Shown here piece after piece: positions 54,189 to 64,000 of a DNA stretch of 64,000 bases (position 1 is the first letter of the stretch; every line of letters starts with the position of its first letter). The DNA lies in contig CACPPZ010000002.1 of assembly GCA_902635985.1 (NCBI GenBank), positions 37,026-101,025 of the forward strand. The letters are read 5' to 3'. The notes beneath the pieces were generated by a model. The model saw nothing but the letters and a program-made list of their open reading frames with translations. It searched no databases and had not been told where the DNA came from. The stretch comes from Paracoccaceae bacterium. Lineage in GTDB: Bacteria > Pseudomonadota > Alphaproteobacteria > Rhodobacterales > Rhodobacteraceae. A program made the translations under genes and the position numbers.

Positions 54189-55544
54189 ATGAACAAAGAT
54201 TTTTGGGGAAAAATTCAAGAAGAACTTCAGGAAACCATAGGCAAAAATAATTTTACAAACTGGATATCACCACTTGAGTTCTCTGAAGTGGTAGACGGAG
54301 TAGCAATTTTTAACGTACCGACAACATTTTTAGGTAATTATGTATCTCAAAATTTTGGCGATATAATTCTTTTCAAGCTCAATACTCTTAATAAAGGAAT
54401 TACTCGTGTTTCTTTTAAAGTAAACACAGATGATCTTACAAAAAAATCTAATTCGAAAAATGAAGAAAAAGTTTCAAAGTCAACTATGAAACGGCCTGAA
54501 GTAATACCTGGCGCCCCATTAGACCCAAGGTTTACTTTTGATAGTTTTATAGTTGGGAAACCAAATGAATTAGCACATGCCGCTGCCCGACGAGTTGCGA
54601 ATGGAACGGCCGTAACGTTTAATCCACTATTTCTATACGGGGGCGTTGGATTAGGTAAAACACATCTTATGCATGCCATAGCATGGAAATTATCAAACAA
54701 AAGACCAGATTTAAACGTTTTATATCTATCAGCTGAACAGTTTATGTACCGCTTTGTTCAGTCACTGCGGGAACGAAAGATGATGGATTTCAAACAAATT
54801 TTCCGATCTGTTGATATACTAATGGTTGACGACGTTCAATTTATTGCTGGAAAAGATAGTACGCAGGAAGAGTTTTTTCATACTTTTAATGCTCTTGTAG
54901 ACCAAGGAAAACAAATTATAATTTCAGCAGATAGGGCGCCTGGCGAAATAAAGGGGCTAGAAGAACGTATCAAAAGCAGATTACAATGTGGTTTAGTTGT
55001 GGATCTACATCCAACTAATTATGAACTACGACTAGGAATTCTTCAGTCAAAAGTAGAGCTGTACAGTAAACAGTATCCAGATCTCAGTTTAGATTCAGAA
55101 GTTCTAGAATTTTTGGCTCTTAGAATATCTACAAACGTCAGGGTTCTTGAAGGTGCATTAACCCGGTTGTTTGCTTTTGCATCCTTAGTTGGTCGCCATA
55201 TAACTTTGGACGTTACACAAGACTGTCTTGCTGATGTACTAAGAGCATCAGAAAGAAAAATTACAATTGAGGAAATTCAACGCAAGGTTTCTGAGCACTA
55301 CAATATTCGTCTATCGGATATGATCGGACCAAAACGGCTGCGAACTTATGCACGTCCTCGACAAATTGCTATGTATCTTTCAAAAAACCTAACAAGTCGT
55401 AGCCTCCCTGAAATAGGACGAAGATTTGGAGGGCGTGATCATACAACTGTAATGCATGGCGTTAAGCGAATAGAAGAATTAAAAAACCAAGATGGTCAAG
55501 TTGCAGAAGACGTTGAAATCTTACGTCGAGCACTTGAAGCTTAA
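54189..55544 (+). CDS. dnaA: Chromosomal replication initiator DnaA
   Basis: A 451-residue initiator that binds DnaA boxes and opens the origin. Domain I is the N-terminal 80 residues, domain II a short charged linker (about 82-105), domain III the AAA+ ATPase with Walker A GGVGLGKTH (151-159, Lys157) and Walker B ILMVDDVQF (210-218), and domain IV the DNA-binding part with RDHTTVMHGVKRIEEL. Its leader is unusually long. dnaN and recF follow on the same strand. Confidence 0.98.
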   Translation: MNKDFWGKIQEELQETIGKNNFTNWISPLEFSEVVDGVAIFNVPTTFLGNYVSQNFGDIILFKLNTLNKGITRVSFKVNTDDLTKKSNSKNEEKVSKSTMKRPEVIPGAPLDPRFTFDSFIVGKPNELAHAAARRVANGTAVTFNPLFLYGGVGLGKTHLMHAIAWKLSNKRPDLNVLYLSAEQFMYRFVQSLRERKMMDFKQIFRSVDILMVDDVQFIAGKDSTQEEFFHTFNALVDQGKQIIISADRAPGEIKGLEERIKSRLQCGLVVDLHPTNYELRLGILQSKVELYSKQYPDLSLDSEVLEFLALRISTNVRVLEGALTRLFAFASLVGRHITLDVTQDCLADVLRASERKITIEEIQRKVSEHYNIRLSDMIGPKRLRTYARPRQIAMYLSKNLTSRSLPEIGRRFGGRDHTTVMHGVKRIEELKNQDGQVAEDVEILRRALEA

Positions 55545-55681
55545 AACAATATATTAGTTATAGATAAATATTGTTATTTTCGCCCTAAGTGCCATGTATA
55601 TTAAATTGCAGAAAACACTTGAGCACGTTTTAAAATGGTTTAACCTGATATTCCGATTATCTAATCATAGGAGCAAGAGAA

Positions 55682-56800
55682 ATGAAATTAAGCATAGAGC
55701 GAAATACCCTCTTAAAAGCTGTCTCTCACGCTCAATCGGTGGTTGAACGCCGCAATACAATTCCCATTCTTGCCAATGTGCTTATTGAAGCTGAGGATGA
55801 TAAAGTACAGTTTCGGGCTACAGACCTAGATGTAGAAATAGTTGACCGAGTACAGGCAAAAGTCGATCGTACTGGCTCAACTACAGTTTCAGCCGTTTTA
55901 TTGCATGAAATTGCTCGTAAATTGCCTGACGGGGCGTTAATCGAGCTTACAGCTGACACGGCAAGTAGTAGACTCACAGTAGAAGCTGGACGATCAAATT
56001 TTTCCTTAGCAACACTCCCCAAGGAAGATTTTCCAATTATGGCTTCATCAGAGTATGCAGCGAATTTTTCTGCAAAATCAGGCGATCTTCGTCGGCTATT
56101 CGATAAATCTAGATTTGCCATTTCTACCGAGGAGACTCGATACTATTTAAACGGTGTTTATATGCATTCCGCTAACTTTGAAAATTCAAAAGTGCTTAGG
56201 TGCGTGGCAACTGACGGTCACAGACTAGCTAGAGTAGATACTGGATTACCAGAAGGAGCAGAAGAGTTACCAGGTGTGATCATTCCAAGGAAAACTGTAG
56301 CGGAAATAAGAAAATTCTTAGATGACGATGAAGTCCAAATTGCTGTTTCAGTTTCGGAGACAAAGGTTCGCTTCGCAACGCCTGATATTACGTTAACATC
56401 AAAAGTAATTGAAGGAACTTTTCCTGATTATACTAGAGTAATCCCAGCAGCTAATGAGAAAAAGTTAGAAGTTGATGCTGATGAGTTCGCAAAGGCTGTT
56501 GACAGAGTTTCTACAGTTTCATCAGAAAGATCACGGGCTGTAAAACTTAGTTTAGAAGACGACCAACTTACTTTAATTGTTAATTCTCCAGACAGTGGAG
56601 CAGCTGAAGAACAGGTAGCAGTTGCCTATAGCGACGAACGTTTAGAAATAGGCTTTAATGCTAAATATTTGTTAGAAATTTCTGGTCAAATTGATAAGGA
56701 AAATGCTATATTCATGTTTAATTCTTCCGGAGATCCTGTCCTAATTAGAGAGGGCAATGATTTATCTGCATTATACGTCGTAATGCCAATGCGAGTATAA
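55682..56800 (+). CDS. dnaN: DNA polymerase III beta sliding clamp
   Basis: A 372-residue ring-forming processivity factor of three repeated domains. Conserved blocks include SVVERRNTIPILANVLIEA (20-38), RYYLNGVYMHS near 153-163, CVATDGHRLARVD, and the terminal YVVMPMRV that forms the partner-binding pocket. GGAG lies before the ATG. It follows dnaA by 137 bases and precedes recF by 27. It holds replication and repair polymerases on DNA. Confidence 0.98.
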   Translation: MKLSIERNTLLKAVSHAQSVVERRNTIPILANVLIEAEDDKVQFRATDLDVEIVDRVQAKVDRTGSTTVSAVLLHEIARKLPDGALIELTADTASSRLTVEAGRSNFSLATLPKEDFPIMASSEYAANFSAKSGDLRRLFDKSRFAISTEETRYYLNGVYMHSANFENSKVLRCVATDGHRLARVDTGLPEGAEELPGVIIPRKTVAEIRKFLDDDEVQIAVSVSETKVRFATPDITLTSKVIEGTFPDYTRVIPAANEKKLEVDADEFAKAVDRVSTVSSERSRAVKLSLEDDQLTLIVNSPDSGAAEEQVAVAYSDERLEIGFNAKYLLEISGQIDKENAIFMFNSSGDPVLIREGNDLSALYVVMPMRV

Positions 56801-56827
56801 TATTTTGCTTAGAAATAAGGTTTTGTC

Positions 56828-57949
56828 TTGCATATTCATCGGCTGACATTATCACATTTTCGATCTTACAAACACACACAAGTTCAAGCGAGAAATGGTC
56901 CAATAGCTTTATTTGGAAGCAATGGTGCTGGTAAGACGAATATAATTGAGGCAATTTCCTTGCTTTCACCGGGAAGAGGTCTTCGAAGAGCAAGTACAGC
57001 GGAACTGAGCAAAAATCCTGATAATATTGGATGGAAACTAAACGCAGAAGTAATATCTGATGTAAATTCTAATTTAATTGAAACCTCTTGGACAAATACC
57101 TCATCTCGAACTGTCAAGATTAATGATAAACTTGCAAAACAAAATGATTTAGCAGAGTTATTTAGAGTAGTTTGGTTATTACCATCTATGGATCGCCTCT
57201 GGATAGAGGGGGCAGACGGCCGACGTAAATTTCTTGATCGGCTTACTCTAAGTTTTTTCCCAAAACACGCGGATAGCGTTCTGAACTATGATAAAGCTAT
57301 GCGGGAACGAAACCGTCTATTAAGAGAAAAAATAACTGATAATGGTTGGTATAAAGCACTTGAACGCCAGATGGCTCAAAATGGCCTCTTAATTCAATTA
57401 AACCGTATCGCTACTTTAAAAAAAATTTGCATAGCACAAGATAATTCGATCACTATGTTTCCTATAGCTGAACTATCTTTATCACAAAAAGACAATTATA
57501 TGCCAACAGATGAAGATGAATTCATCAGTTTACTATCCGAAAACCGGCACCTCGATATAATGGCAGGCCGCACACTGATTGGGCCCCACCGTTCAGATAT
57601 GGAAGCTATTTACAAAGAAAAAGGTATTTCTGCCAAAGACAGCTCAACTGGAGAACAAAAGGCTATGCTGATATCAATAATATTGGCTAATGCCCGGGCC
57701 CTAAAATTGGAACTAGGGCATCCTCCAGTAATGCTTTTAGATGAGATATCAGCACATTTAGACATAGATAGGCGAGCAGCGCTGTATGAGGAAATAAAAG
57801 CTCTTGATGCTCAAGCATGGATGACCGGCACAGACAAAAAACTTTTTTCTGAACTTGGTCGCGAAGCACAATTTTTCAATGTAATTGATAACTCAGGAGT
57901 TTCAGATATTGAAGAAGTCGATTTCTCCATTGATAATATAAATAGCTAG
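56828..57949 (+). CDS. recF: DNA replication and repair protein RecF
   Basis: A 373-residue SMC-like ATPase that helps load RecA at single-strand gaps. N-terminal RLTLSHFRSYKH (5-16) and Walker A GSNGAGKTN (30-38, Lys36) are present; the signature region ends in SSTGEQKAMLISIILANA and Walker B VMLLDEISAHLD. Start is TTG 56828 with AAGG upstream. The usual next gene gyrB is absent here; instead a LysE exporter follows 16 bases on. Confidence 0.95.
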   Translation: MHIHRLTLSHFRSYKHTQVQARNGPIALFGSNGAGKTNIIEAISLLSPGRGLRRASTAELSKNPDNIGWKLNAEVISDVNSNLIETSWTNTSSRTVKINDKLAKQNDLAELFRVVWLLPSMDRLWIEGADGRRKFLDRLTLSFFPKHADSVLNYDKAMRERNRLLREKITDNGWYKALERQMAQNGLLIQLNRIATLKKICIAQDNSITMFPIAELSLSQKDNYMPTDEDEFISLLSENRHLDIMAGRTLIGPHRSDMEAIYKEKGISAKDSSTGEQKAMLISIILANARALKLELGHPPVMLLDEISAHLDIDRRAALYEEIKALDAQAWMTGTDKKLFSELGREAQFFNVIDNSGVSDIEEVDFSIDNINS

Positions 57950-57965
57950 TCTTATTGGTCCTGAC

Positions 57966-58607
57966 ATGTCTATATTGTTTAGTGACCTAATCTTTTACGC
58001 TTTTGGAATTTTTGTACTTTTTCTCACGCCTGGTCCAGTTTGGATAGCAATTATTTCTAGGTCGATCACAGGTGGACTTAATGGCGCAGTACCATTAGCC
58101 GCTGGTGTGGCAATCGGAGATATAATATGGCCCACTCTAGCAATAGCAGGAAGTGCTGCGTTGGCTGCTTCGTACGCTAATTTACTATTATACCTGAAAT
58201 ATTTGGCAGTAATTATATTCGTAGTGTTGGGCATCAATTTAATAAATAATCAAAATTCAAAAGTGAGCTCACAAAACCTTAAATTGAGTAATAACAGCGA
58301 GTTGGCAGGATTTACTGCCGGGCTATTAGTTATAATTGGAAATCCTAAAGCAGCTTTATTCTACCTTGGAATATTACCAGGGTTTTTTAATTTAAGTAGG
58401 CTGACAATTGCAGATTGTATAGCAATTGCTTTGGTATCATCACTAATACCATTCCTGGGAAATCTTGCATTAGCAGTAATGGTCGAAAAATCTCGTGAAA
58501 TATTAAGCTCTGCTGCTGCTATGCGTAAACTCAATATCCTATCTGGATGCTTACTGATTTTTGTAGGTTTGTTAATATTGGTAGAGGCCATTAAACACCA
58601 TTTATAA
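57966..58607 (+). CDS. LysE family amino-acid exporter
   Basis: A 213-residue membrane protein with about six hydrophobic helices. The N-terminal LTPGPVWIAIISRSITGGLNGAVPLAAGVAIGD region and the IGNPKAALFYLGILPGF segment near 119-135 are typical of the LysE/RhtB superfamily, which exports amino acids or derivatives. The substrate cannot be predicted. It is convergent with the rRNA methyltransferase gene and overlaps it by six bases. Its position after recF is not one I recall as conserved. Confidence 0.88.
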   Translation: MSILFSDLIFYAFGIFVLFLTPGPVWIAIISRSITGGLNGAVPLAAGVAIGDIIWPTLAIAGSAALAASYANLLLYLKYLAVIIFVVLGINLINNQNSKVSSQNLKLSNNSELAGFTAGLLVIIGNPKAALFYLGILPGFFNLSRLTIADCIAIALVSSLIPFLGNLALAVMVEKSREILSSAAAMRKLNILSGCLLIFVGLLILVEAIKHHL

Positions 58608-59714
58608 GGTGGCGTGATATAATCTGACTTTAAGTCCACCGTGGCTCACCGGCTCGCTAACAAACGAAAATTTTATTTGAGTTGTTTTCGCCAGTGAACG
58701 ATCCGAAGTAATCAATCCAACCCGCCAGCCAGGAAATTTTGATTTCAGCACCGTACCTATCCTAGCATACAATGCATAGAGCTTTTTTTTATCACCAATA
58801 CGCGCTCCATATGGAGGATTAAAAATTATCAAACCGCATTGATTTGATAAAGGAACGAGATCACTAATTGGTTGGTGATTAAAGCTTGTAATATTACTAA
58901 CGTTAGCCGTTTGTGCATTTTGTCTTGAATTTTTTATCGCACCATTATCACGGTCATATCCTAATAAATGTAATTCTACTTTGGTAATTTTTTTCTTATC
59001 TAGAAACAACATTTCAAAAGTCCTTGAGTCAAATGATTTAAACTTTTGAAAGCTAAAAACTCTCCTTTTACCAGGCGCCTGACCAACTGCAATCTCTGCA
59101 GCCTCAATTACGAATGTACCAGAACCACACATTGGATCAATTAAGGGCTGTGAAGGGTCAAATTTGCACATCCGTAAAAATGCTGCTGCCAACGTTTCGC
59201 GCATTGGAGCTTTGCCGGTGGAAGACTTATAGCCTCTTTTGTGAAGGCCCTCACCAGTACTATCAATACTTATTTTTACCAAGTTTTTTTCTATTCTCAC
59301 CTTTATGCAAATATCAGCATCTTGGGAAATTCTATTACCTACTGAATAAACTATTGCATTTTCTATTCTTTCTGCAGCAGCACGTGCATGATATATTTTT
59401 GATTTGCGGGATACGACTTCTACTCTTACTGGATGCTGTGCTTTCAGATGTTCTTGCCAAGGGAATTTACGAGCTTTTTTATCCAACTGCGAAAGGTGCA
59501 CAGCAGGAAACTCGCCCAATCTCACTAAAATACGAGTGGCCGTTCTTGAATAAACATTCGCACGCCAAACTTGATACCAGTCACCACTAAATTCAACACC
59601 ACCTATGATGGGCGTCAAATCCTCAAATTCCAGCTCTCGTAATTCCTCAGTAAGGACTTTCTCTAAACCAGGACTGCATACGGCTAATAGGGCAAATTTA
59701 CTCGGCTCAGCTAT
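58602..59714 (-). CDS. THUMP-domain class I rRNA methyltransferase (RlmL-like) with apparent ATA start
   Basis: A SAM-dependent RNA methyltransferase: THUMP RNA-binding domain (about residues 40-150), DPMCGSGTFVIEAAEIAVG SAM-binding block, and the catalytic NPPYGAR at 299-305. The N-terminal part FALLAVCSPGLEKVLTEEL, expected in this family, is encoded upstream of the first common start codon (TTG 59618) and no ATG, GTG or TTG precedes it in frame. An ATA at 59714-59712 lies seven bases after a perfect GGAG, so this is either a genuine rare start or a mutated or misread ATG. Using it gives 370 residues. The target is likely an N2-guanosine in 23S rRNA. Alternatives are TTG 59618, which would lack the conserved N-terminus. 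Confidence 0.75.
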   Translation of the reverse strand: MAEPSKFALLAVCSPGLEKVLTEELRELEFEDLTPIIGGVEFSGDWYQVWRANVYSRTATRILVRLGEFPAVHLSQLDKKARKFPWQEHLKAQHPVRVEVVSRKSKIYHARAAAERIENAIVYSVGNRISQDADICIKVRIEKNLVKISIDSTGEGLHKRGYKSSTGKAPMRETLAAAFLRMCKFDPSQPLIDPMCGSGTFVIEAAEIAVGQAPGKRRVFSFQKFKSFDSRTFEMLFLDKKKITKVELHLLGYDRDNGAIKNSRQNAQTANVSNITSFNHQPISDLVPLSNQCGLIIFNPPYGARIGDKKKLYALYARIGTVLKSKFPGWRVGLITSDRSLAKTTQIKFSFVSEPVSHGGLKVRLYHATL

Positions 59715-59721
59715 AAATGAA

Positions 59722-59725
59722 CTCC
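59722..59725 (-). promoter_or_regulatory. Ribosome-binding site supporting an ATA start
   Basis: GGAG on the minus strand at 59725-59722, followed by seven bases and then ATA (59714-59712). No such site precedes the TTG at 59618. It decides the start of the methyltransferase gene. Confidence 0.6.
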
Positions 59726-59809
59726 AAATATTGGCATTAATTTCTTTGAAAAAATATTACATCATAAGATCACTTGATCATACTTTGAAATATTGTGCAT
59801 AAATATGTT

Positions 59810-60577
59810 ATGCTTAAGTTAATAAAACTATTTTTTTTTGCAACGCTAATAGTCTCAAATTTGGCGTTAGCCGATAAAGCACAAGTACTTGTATTTGCCG
59901 CGGCCAGTACAAAAAATGCATTAGACGCCGTAATCAGAGAATATAATATTCACAAAAAAACACAAATTTTGCCCGTTTATGGAAGCTCCGCCACTTTAGC
60001 AAAACAAATAGAGTTAGGCGCTCCAGCCGATATTTTTCTGAGTGCTAACGTTCCTTGGGTAGATCATCTCGTAAATAAAGGAATAATTGAGGCAACAAAT
60101 ACAAGAAATATCTTAAAAAATAGATTGGTTTTGATAACTAATGATCAAACACGCTCAAAAATTGATGACTTGAAATCCACTGATTTTTCTAAATTACTCC
60201 AGGATGAAAAAATAGCAATGGGAATGGTGTCTTCGGTTCCGGCTGGTATTTACAGTAAACAAGCCCTTGTTCATTTAAACCAATGGAACGCTATATCACC
60301 ACAAGTAGTTCAGGCTGATAATGTACGGACTGCACTCCAATACCTGCTATCGAAAAATGTAGGATTTGCTATGGTATATGCGAGTGATGCTAAATTATTT
60401 CCTGAGTTAAAAATACTTGGTATGTTTGAAGATTTTACCCATGACCCAATAATATATCCTGCTTCGCTCGTAAATTCTGAATCACGAGAGGCAAATCTTT
60501 TCTTTGAATATCTCGCAGAATCCAAAACACTTAAGGTTTTTGAAAAATATGGTTTTTTAATAACATCTGGTAACTAG
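59810..60577 (+). CDS. modA: Molybdate ABC transporter substrate-binding protein ModA
   Basis: A 255-residue periplasmic binding protein with a signal peptide (about 1-21, cut near ALA) and the ModA blocks VFAAASTKNALDAV, YGSSATLAKQIELGAPADIFLSANVPWVDHL and ADNVRTALQYLLSKNVGFAMVYASDA. Ser and Ala residues around these contact the oxyanion. A GTG at 59795 in frame is an alternative start; ATG 59810 begins the signal peptide properly. Permease and ATPase genes (modB, modC) are not adjacent; the next gene faces the other way and overlaps by four bases. Whether it carries molybdate or a similar anion needs the rest of the transporter. Confidence 0.88.
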   Translation: MLKLIKLFFFATLIVSNLALADKAQVLVFAAASTKNALDAVIREYNIHKKTQILPVYGSSATLAKQIELGAPADIFLSANVPWVDHLVNKGIIEATNTRNILKNRLVLITNDQTRSKIDDLKSTDFSKLLQDEKIAMGMVSSVPAGIYSKQALVHLNQWNAISPQVVQADNVRTALQYLLSKNVGFAMVYASDAKLFPELKILGMFEDFTHDPIIYPASLVNSESREANLFFEYLAESKTLKVFEKYGFLITSGN

Positions 60578-61902
60578 ATTAACCCTTTGCTTTCAAGCAT
60601 TGCTAACGCCTTGTTGCTAGCCCCTGCGTAAAGCTTAAGGAACCCCTCGAATTTATCCCTAGAAATTTTATTAGTAATATTATTTTCTAAAAAAAGACTA
60701 AGATTACTTTTTAGTTCAGCGGGATCTTTAACAACTTTTAATAGACCAGCTTCTTCTGCTTGGAGGGCGGGGAACTTAATTGTCCAAATTTCAGGACCGA
60801 CTGTAACCGGTTTGTGTAACTGTAATTGTTCAATTATGTTATGGGCCCCTGTATGCCAAAACCCACCACCAGCTACTACATGGTCGCATAGTTTTAAATA
60901 AAAATACATTTCACCAAAACTATCACCCAAAAGGACATCGATATTATTCCAGTCAATAGAGGTGTTTGGCTTCAGATCTTCTGAAAAACTTTCACTGCGG
61001 CGAACTACAGACAGACCAGCGTCCTCAATTTTTTTAAATGTATCATCAAATGCTTCTGGCGCTCTTGGTACAAATACATACAAAGGTTTGAGAAGGCCTT
61101 TTTCTACACTAAATTCTTTTAGAGATTTCATACACTTTATATAAATATCTGCTTCCCCAAAGATAACTGACGAAAACCCAATAACTGATCTATTTTTCTG
61201 ATTGACTACTGAAAGTGCAGAGTTGCCAGAAAGTACATGGCTTTCGGGGATTAGTTGGTCGAACCTAAATTCACCAATCGGAACAGCGTTTTTTTGACCC
61301 ATTAAACGGAAATTTATGGCATGCTCCATAGATTTCGCAGCAACTCCTGAAACTAATTCTACTGGGTGACCAAATAATTTTGTTATAATACTAACACGCC
61401 TTATTGCTTCCTTCGTAATTTGACTATTTATCAAATAAACCGGAATCTTCCGTCGGTAGCATGAAGCAATGAATATTGGCCACGTCTCAAGTTCACAAAT
61501 CAAAACCAACTTAGGTTTATTTCTGGAGAAGAAATTTCTAAAAGCCATGAAATATTCTAAAGGTAGGTACCGAACAACAACTAAACCAGTCTCTATTTCA
61601 TGGGAAAGTTTATCACAGGCATAACTACGTGCCACTGGAGTTAGGCAGGAAATTACTAATTTTTCTTTACGATTAAGTAACTGCTGAATAAATGGAAATG
61701 AGCCACGAAACTCTCCAATGGATGCTGTATGAATTAATACGCAGCCTGTAGGTGATTTTCCAAAACCAAATCTTTCGGCAAAATTCTCACGATAGCGATG
61801 ATCTTTCTTCGACCGTAATATGAAATATCCAATAACTATGGGAAAACAGACAAAAAGTATTCCAGTATAGAGAATATAAAAAGCGAATAGTCGAAATTTC
61901 AT
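60574..61902 (-). CDS. waaA: 3-deoxy-D-manno-octulosonic acid transferase (Kdo transferase)
   Basis: A 442-residue glycosyltransferase (family GT30) adding Kdo to lipid A on the cytoplasmic face of the inner membrane. The N-terminal membrane helix (about 5-28), catalytic Glu64 in ASIGEFRGSFP, and the CELETWP block near 132-138 match WaaA; GDSFGEMYFYLKLCDHVVAGGGFWHTGAHN is the C-terminal nucleotide-sugar site. Number of Kdo residues added cannot be read. Convergent with modA, overlapping it by four bases. Confidence 0.95.
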   Translation of the reverse strand: MKFRLFAFYILYTGILFVCFPIVIGYFILRSKKDHRYRENFAERFGFGKSPTGCVLIHTASIGEFRGSFPFIQQLLNRKEKLVISCLTPVARSYACDKLSHEIETGLVVVRYLPLEYFMAFRNFFSRNKPKLVLICELETWPIFIASCYRRKIPVYLINSQITKEAIRRVSIITKLFGHPVELVSGVAAKSMEHAINFRLMGQKNAVPIGEFRFDQLIPESHVLSGNSALSVVNQKNRSVIGFSSVIFGEADIYIKCMKSLKEFSVEKGLLKPLYVFVPRAPEAFDDTFKKIEDAGLSVVRRSESFSEDLKPNTSIDWNNIDVLLGDSFGEMYFYLKLCDHVVAGGGFWHTGAHNIIEQLQLHKPVTVGPEIWTIKFPALQAEEAGLLKVVKDPAELKSNLSLFLENNITNKISRDKFEGFLKLYAGASNKALAMLESKGLI

Positions 61903-61980
61903 AAACCCATGTTAATATAAGCAGAGTGTGGAAAGCTATATACTTTTTCCCAATTAACATAAGTTGTTTTGATCTTTAGC

Positions 61981-62019
61981 ACCCTAACCCATATAAGGTT
62001 TCTCCACATGAGTTAGGGT
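61981..62019. repeat. Inverted repeat between katG and waaA
   Basis: ACCCTAAC (61981-61988) pairs with GTTAGGGT (62012-62019); after one mismatch CAT (61990-61992) pairs with ATG (62008-62010). It lies just after the katG stop on the minus strand in the 141-base gap before waaA. No T-run follows it on the minus strand, so it could be a weak terminator, a transcript-stabilising hairpin or an operator. Confidence 0.6.
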
Positions 62020-62043
62020 AATTTCTTTTAGGTAATCGGAAAT

Positions 62044-64000
<1,957 letters not shown>

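Noticed and set aside
59114..59590. 158-codon plus-strand frame across the rRNA methyltransferase
   Set aside because: Opposite strand of a conserved gene with intact SAM and NPPY motifs; no start signals or recognisable domain.

Overview
The window looks like a stretch of chromosome from an AT-rich alphaproteobacterium of the Rhodobacterales, probably a marine low-GC lineage. This is inferred from gene content and order, not from a database search. The supporting neighbourhoods are petP-petR beside ilvE and petABC, ubiB-ubiE next to mutM, an enoyl-CoA hydratase, rpsT and dnaA-dnaN-recF, an IalB protein before rlmN, a DUF3726 protein, bioMNY, and a plant-type glutamate-cysteine ligase. Genes are packed tightly. 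Many overlap by 1-4 bases, several convergent pairs overlap at their 3' ends, and only one gap exceeds 300 bases. I see no tRNA, rRNA, insertion sequence, prophage or CRISPR array. The left edge cuts an asparaginase gene and the right edge cuts katG.

Layout. 1-5.6 kb: asparaginase II (partial), IalB, rlmN, argG, ilvA and a Nudix gene. 5.7-12.2 kb: a forward run of hslO, CoA-type Nudix, tRNA nucleotidyltransferase and two ABC half-transporters. 12.3-14.0 kb: three cell-envelope genes (two L,D-transpeptidases and a CAP lipoprotein). 14.0-18.2 kb: the bioMNY biotin importer facing a thiolase and an acyl-CoA ligase that resemble Bacillus YhfS/YhfT. 18.4-20.7 kb: a coupled pair of uncharacterised genes. 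20.8-25.9 kb: cytochrome bc1 (petABC), ilvE and the petPR regulators. 25.9-31 kb: ubiG, proline iminopeptidase, nitroreductase, DUF1467, methylmalonyl-CoA epimerase and aspS. 31-40.5 kb: carB and glutamate synthase gltD-gltB. 40.7-47.9 kb: uppP, aroQ, pgsA-moaD-moaE, an OmpA-like protein with a small membrane partner, ubiA, and rsmE with a coupled membrane protein. 48-53.5 kb: gshA, ubiB, ubiE, mutM and enoyl-CoA hydratase. 53.5-58 kb: rpsT, dnaA, dnaN, recF. 58-64 kb: a LysE exporter, a THUMP-domain rRNA methyltransferase, modA, waaA and katG.

How the genes fit together. Much of the window serves aerobic respiration: the bc1 complex and its PetPR regulators, plus four ubiquinone genes (ubiA, ubiB, ubiE, ubiG). 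Nitrogen and amino-acid metabolism is also strong (gltBD, carB, argG, ilvA, ilvE, asparaginase). Envelope genes (waaA, uppP, pgsA, L,D-transpeptidases, OmpA-like) and stress or repair genes (hslO, katG, mutM, gshA) are scattered among them.

Most of the window is ordinary core genome and I do not see a clear new defence or mobile system. The best leads are the biotin importer beside YhfS/YhfT-like genes, with a thiolase that lacks its second catalytic cysteine; the 569-residue unknown coupled to a DUF3726 gene; and an rRNA methyltransferase whose only well-placed start codon appears to be ATA.
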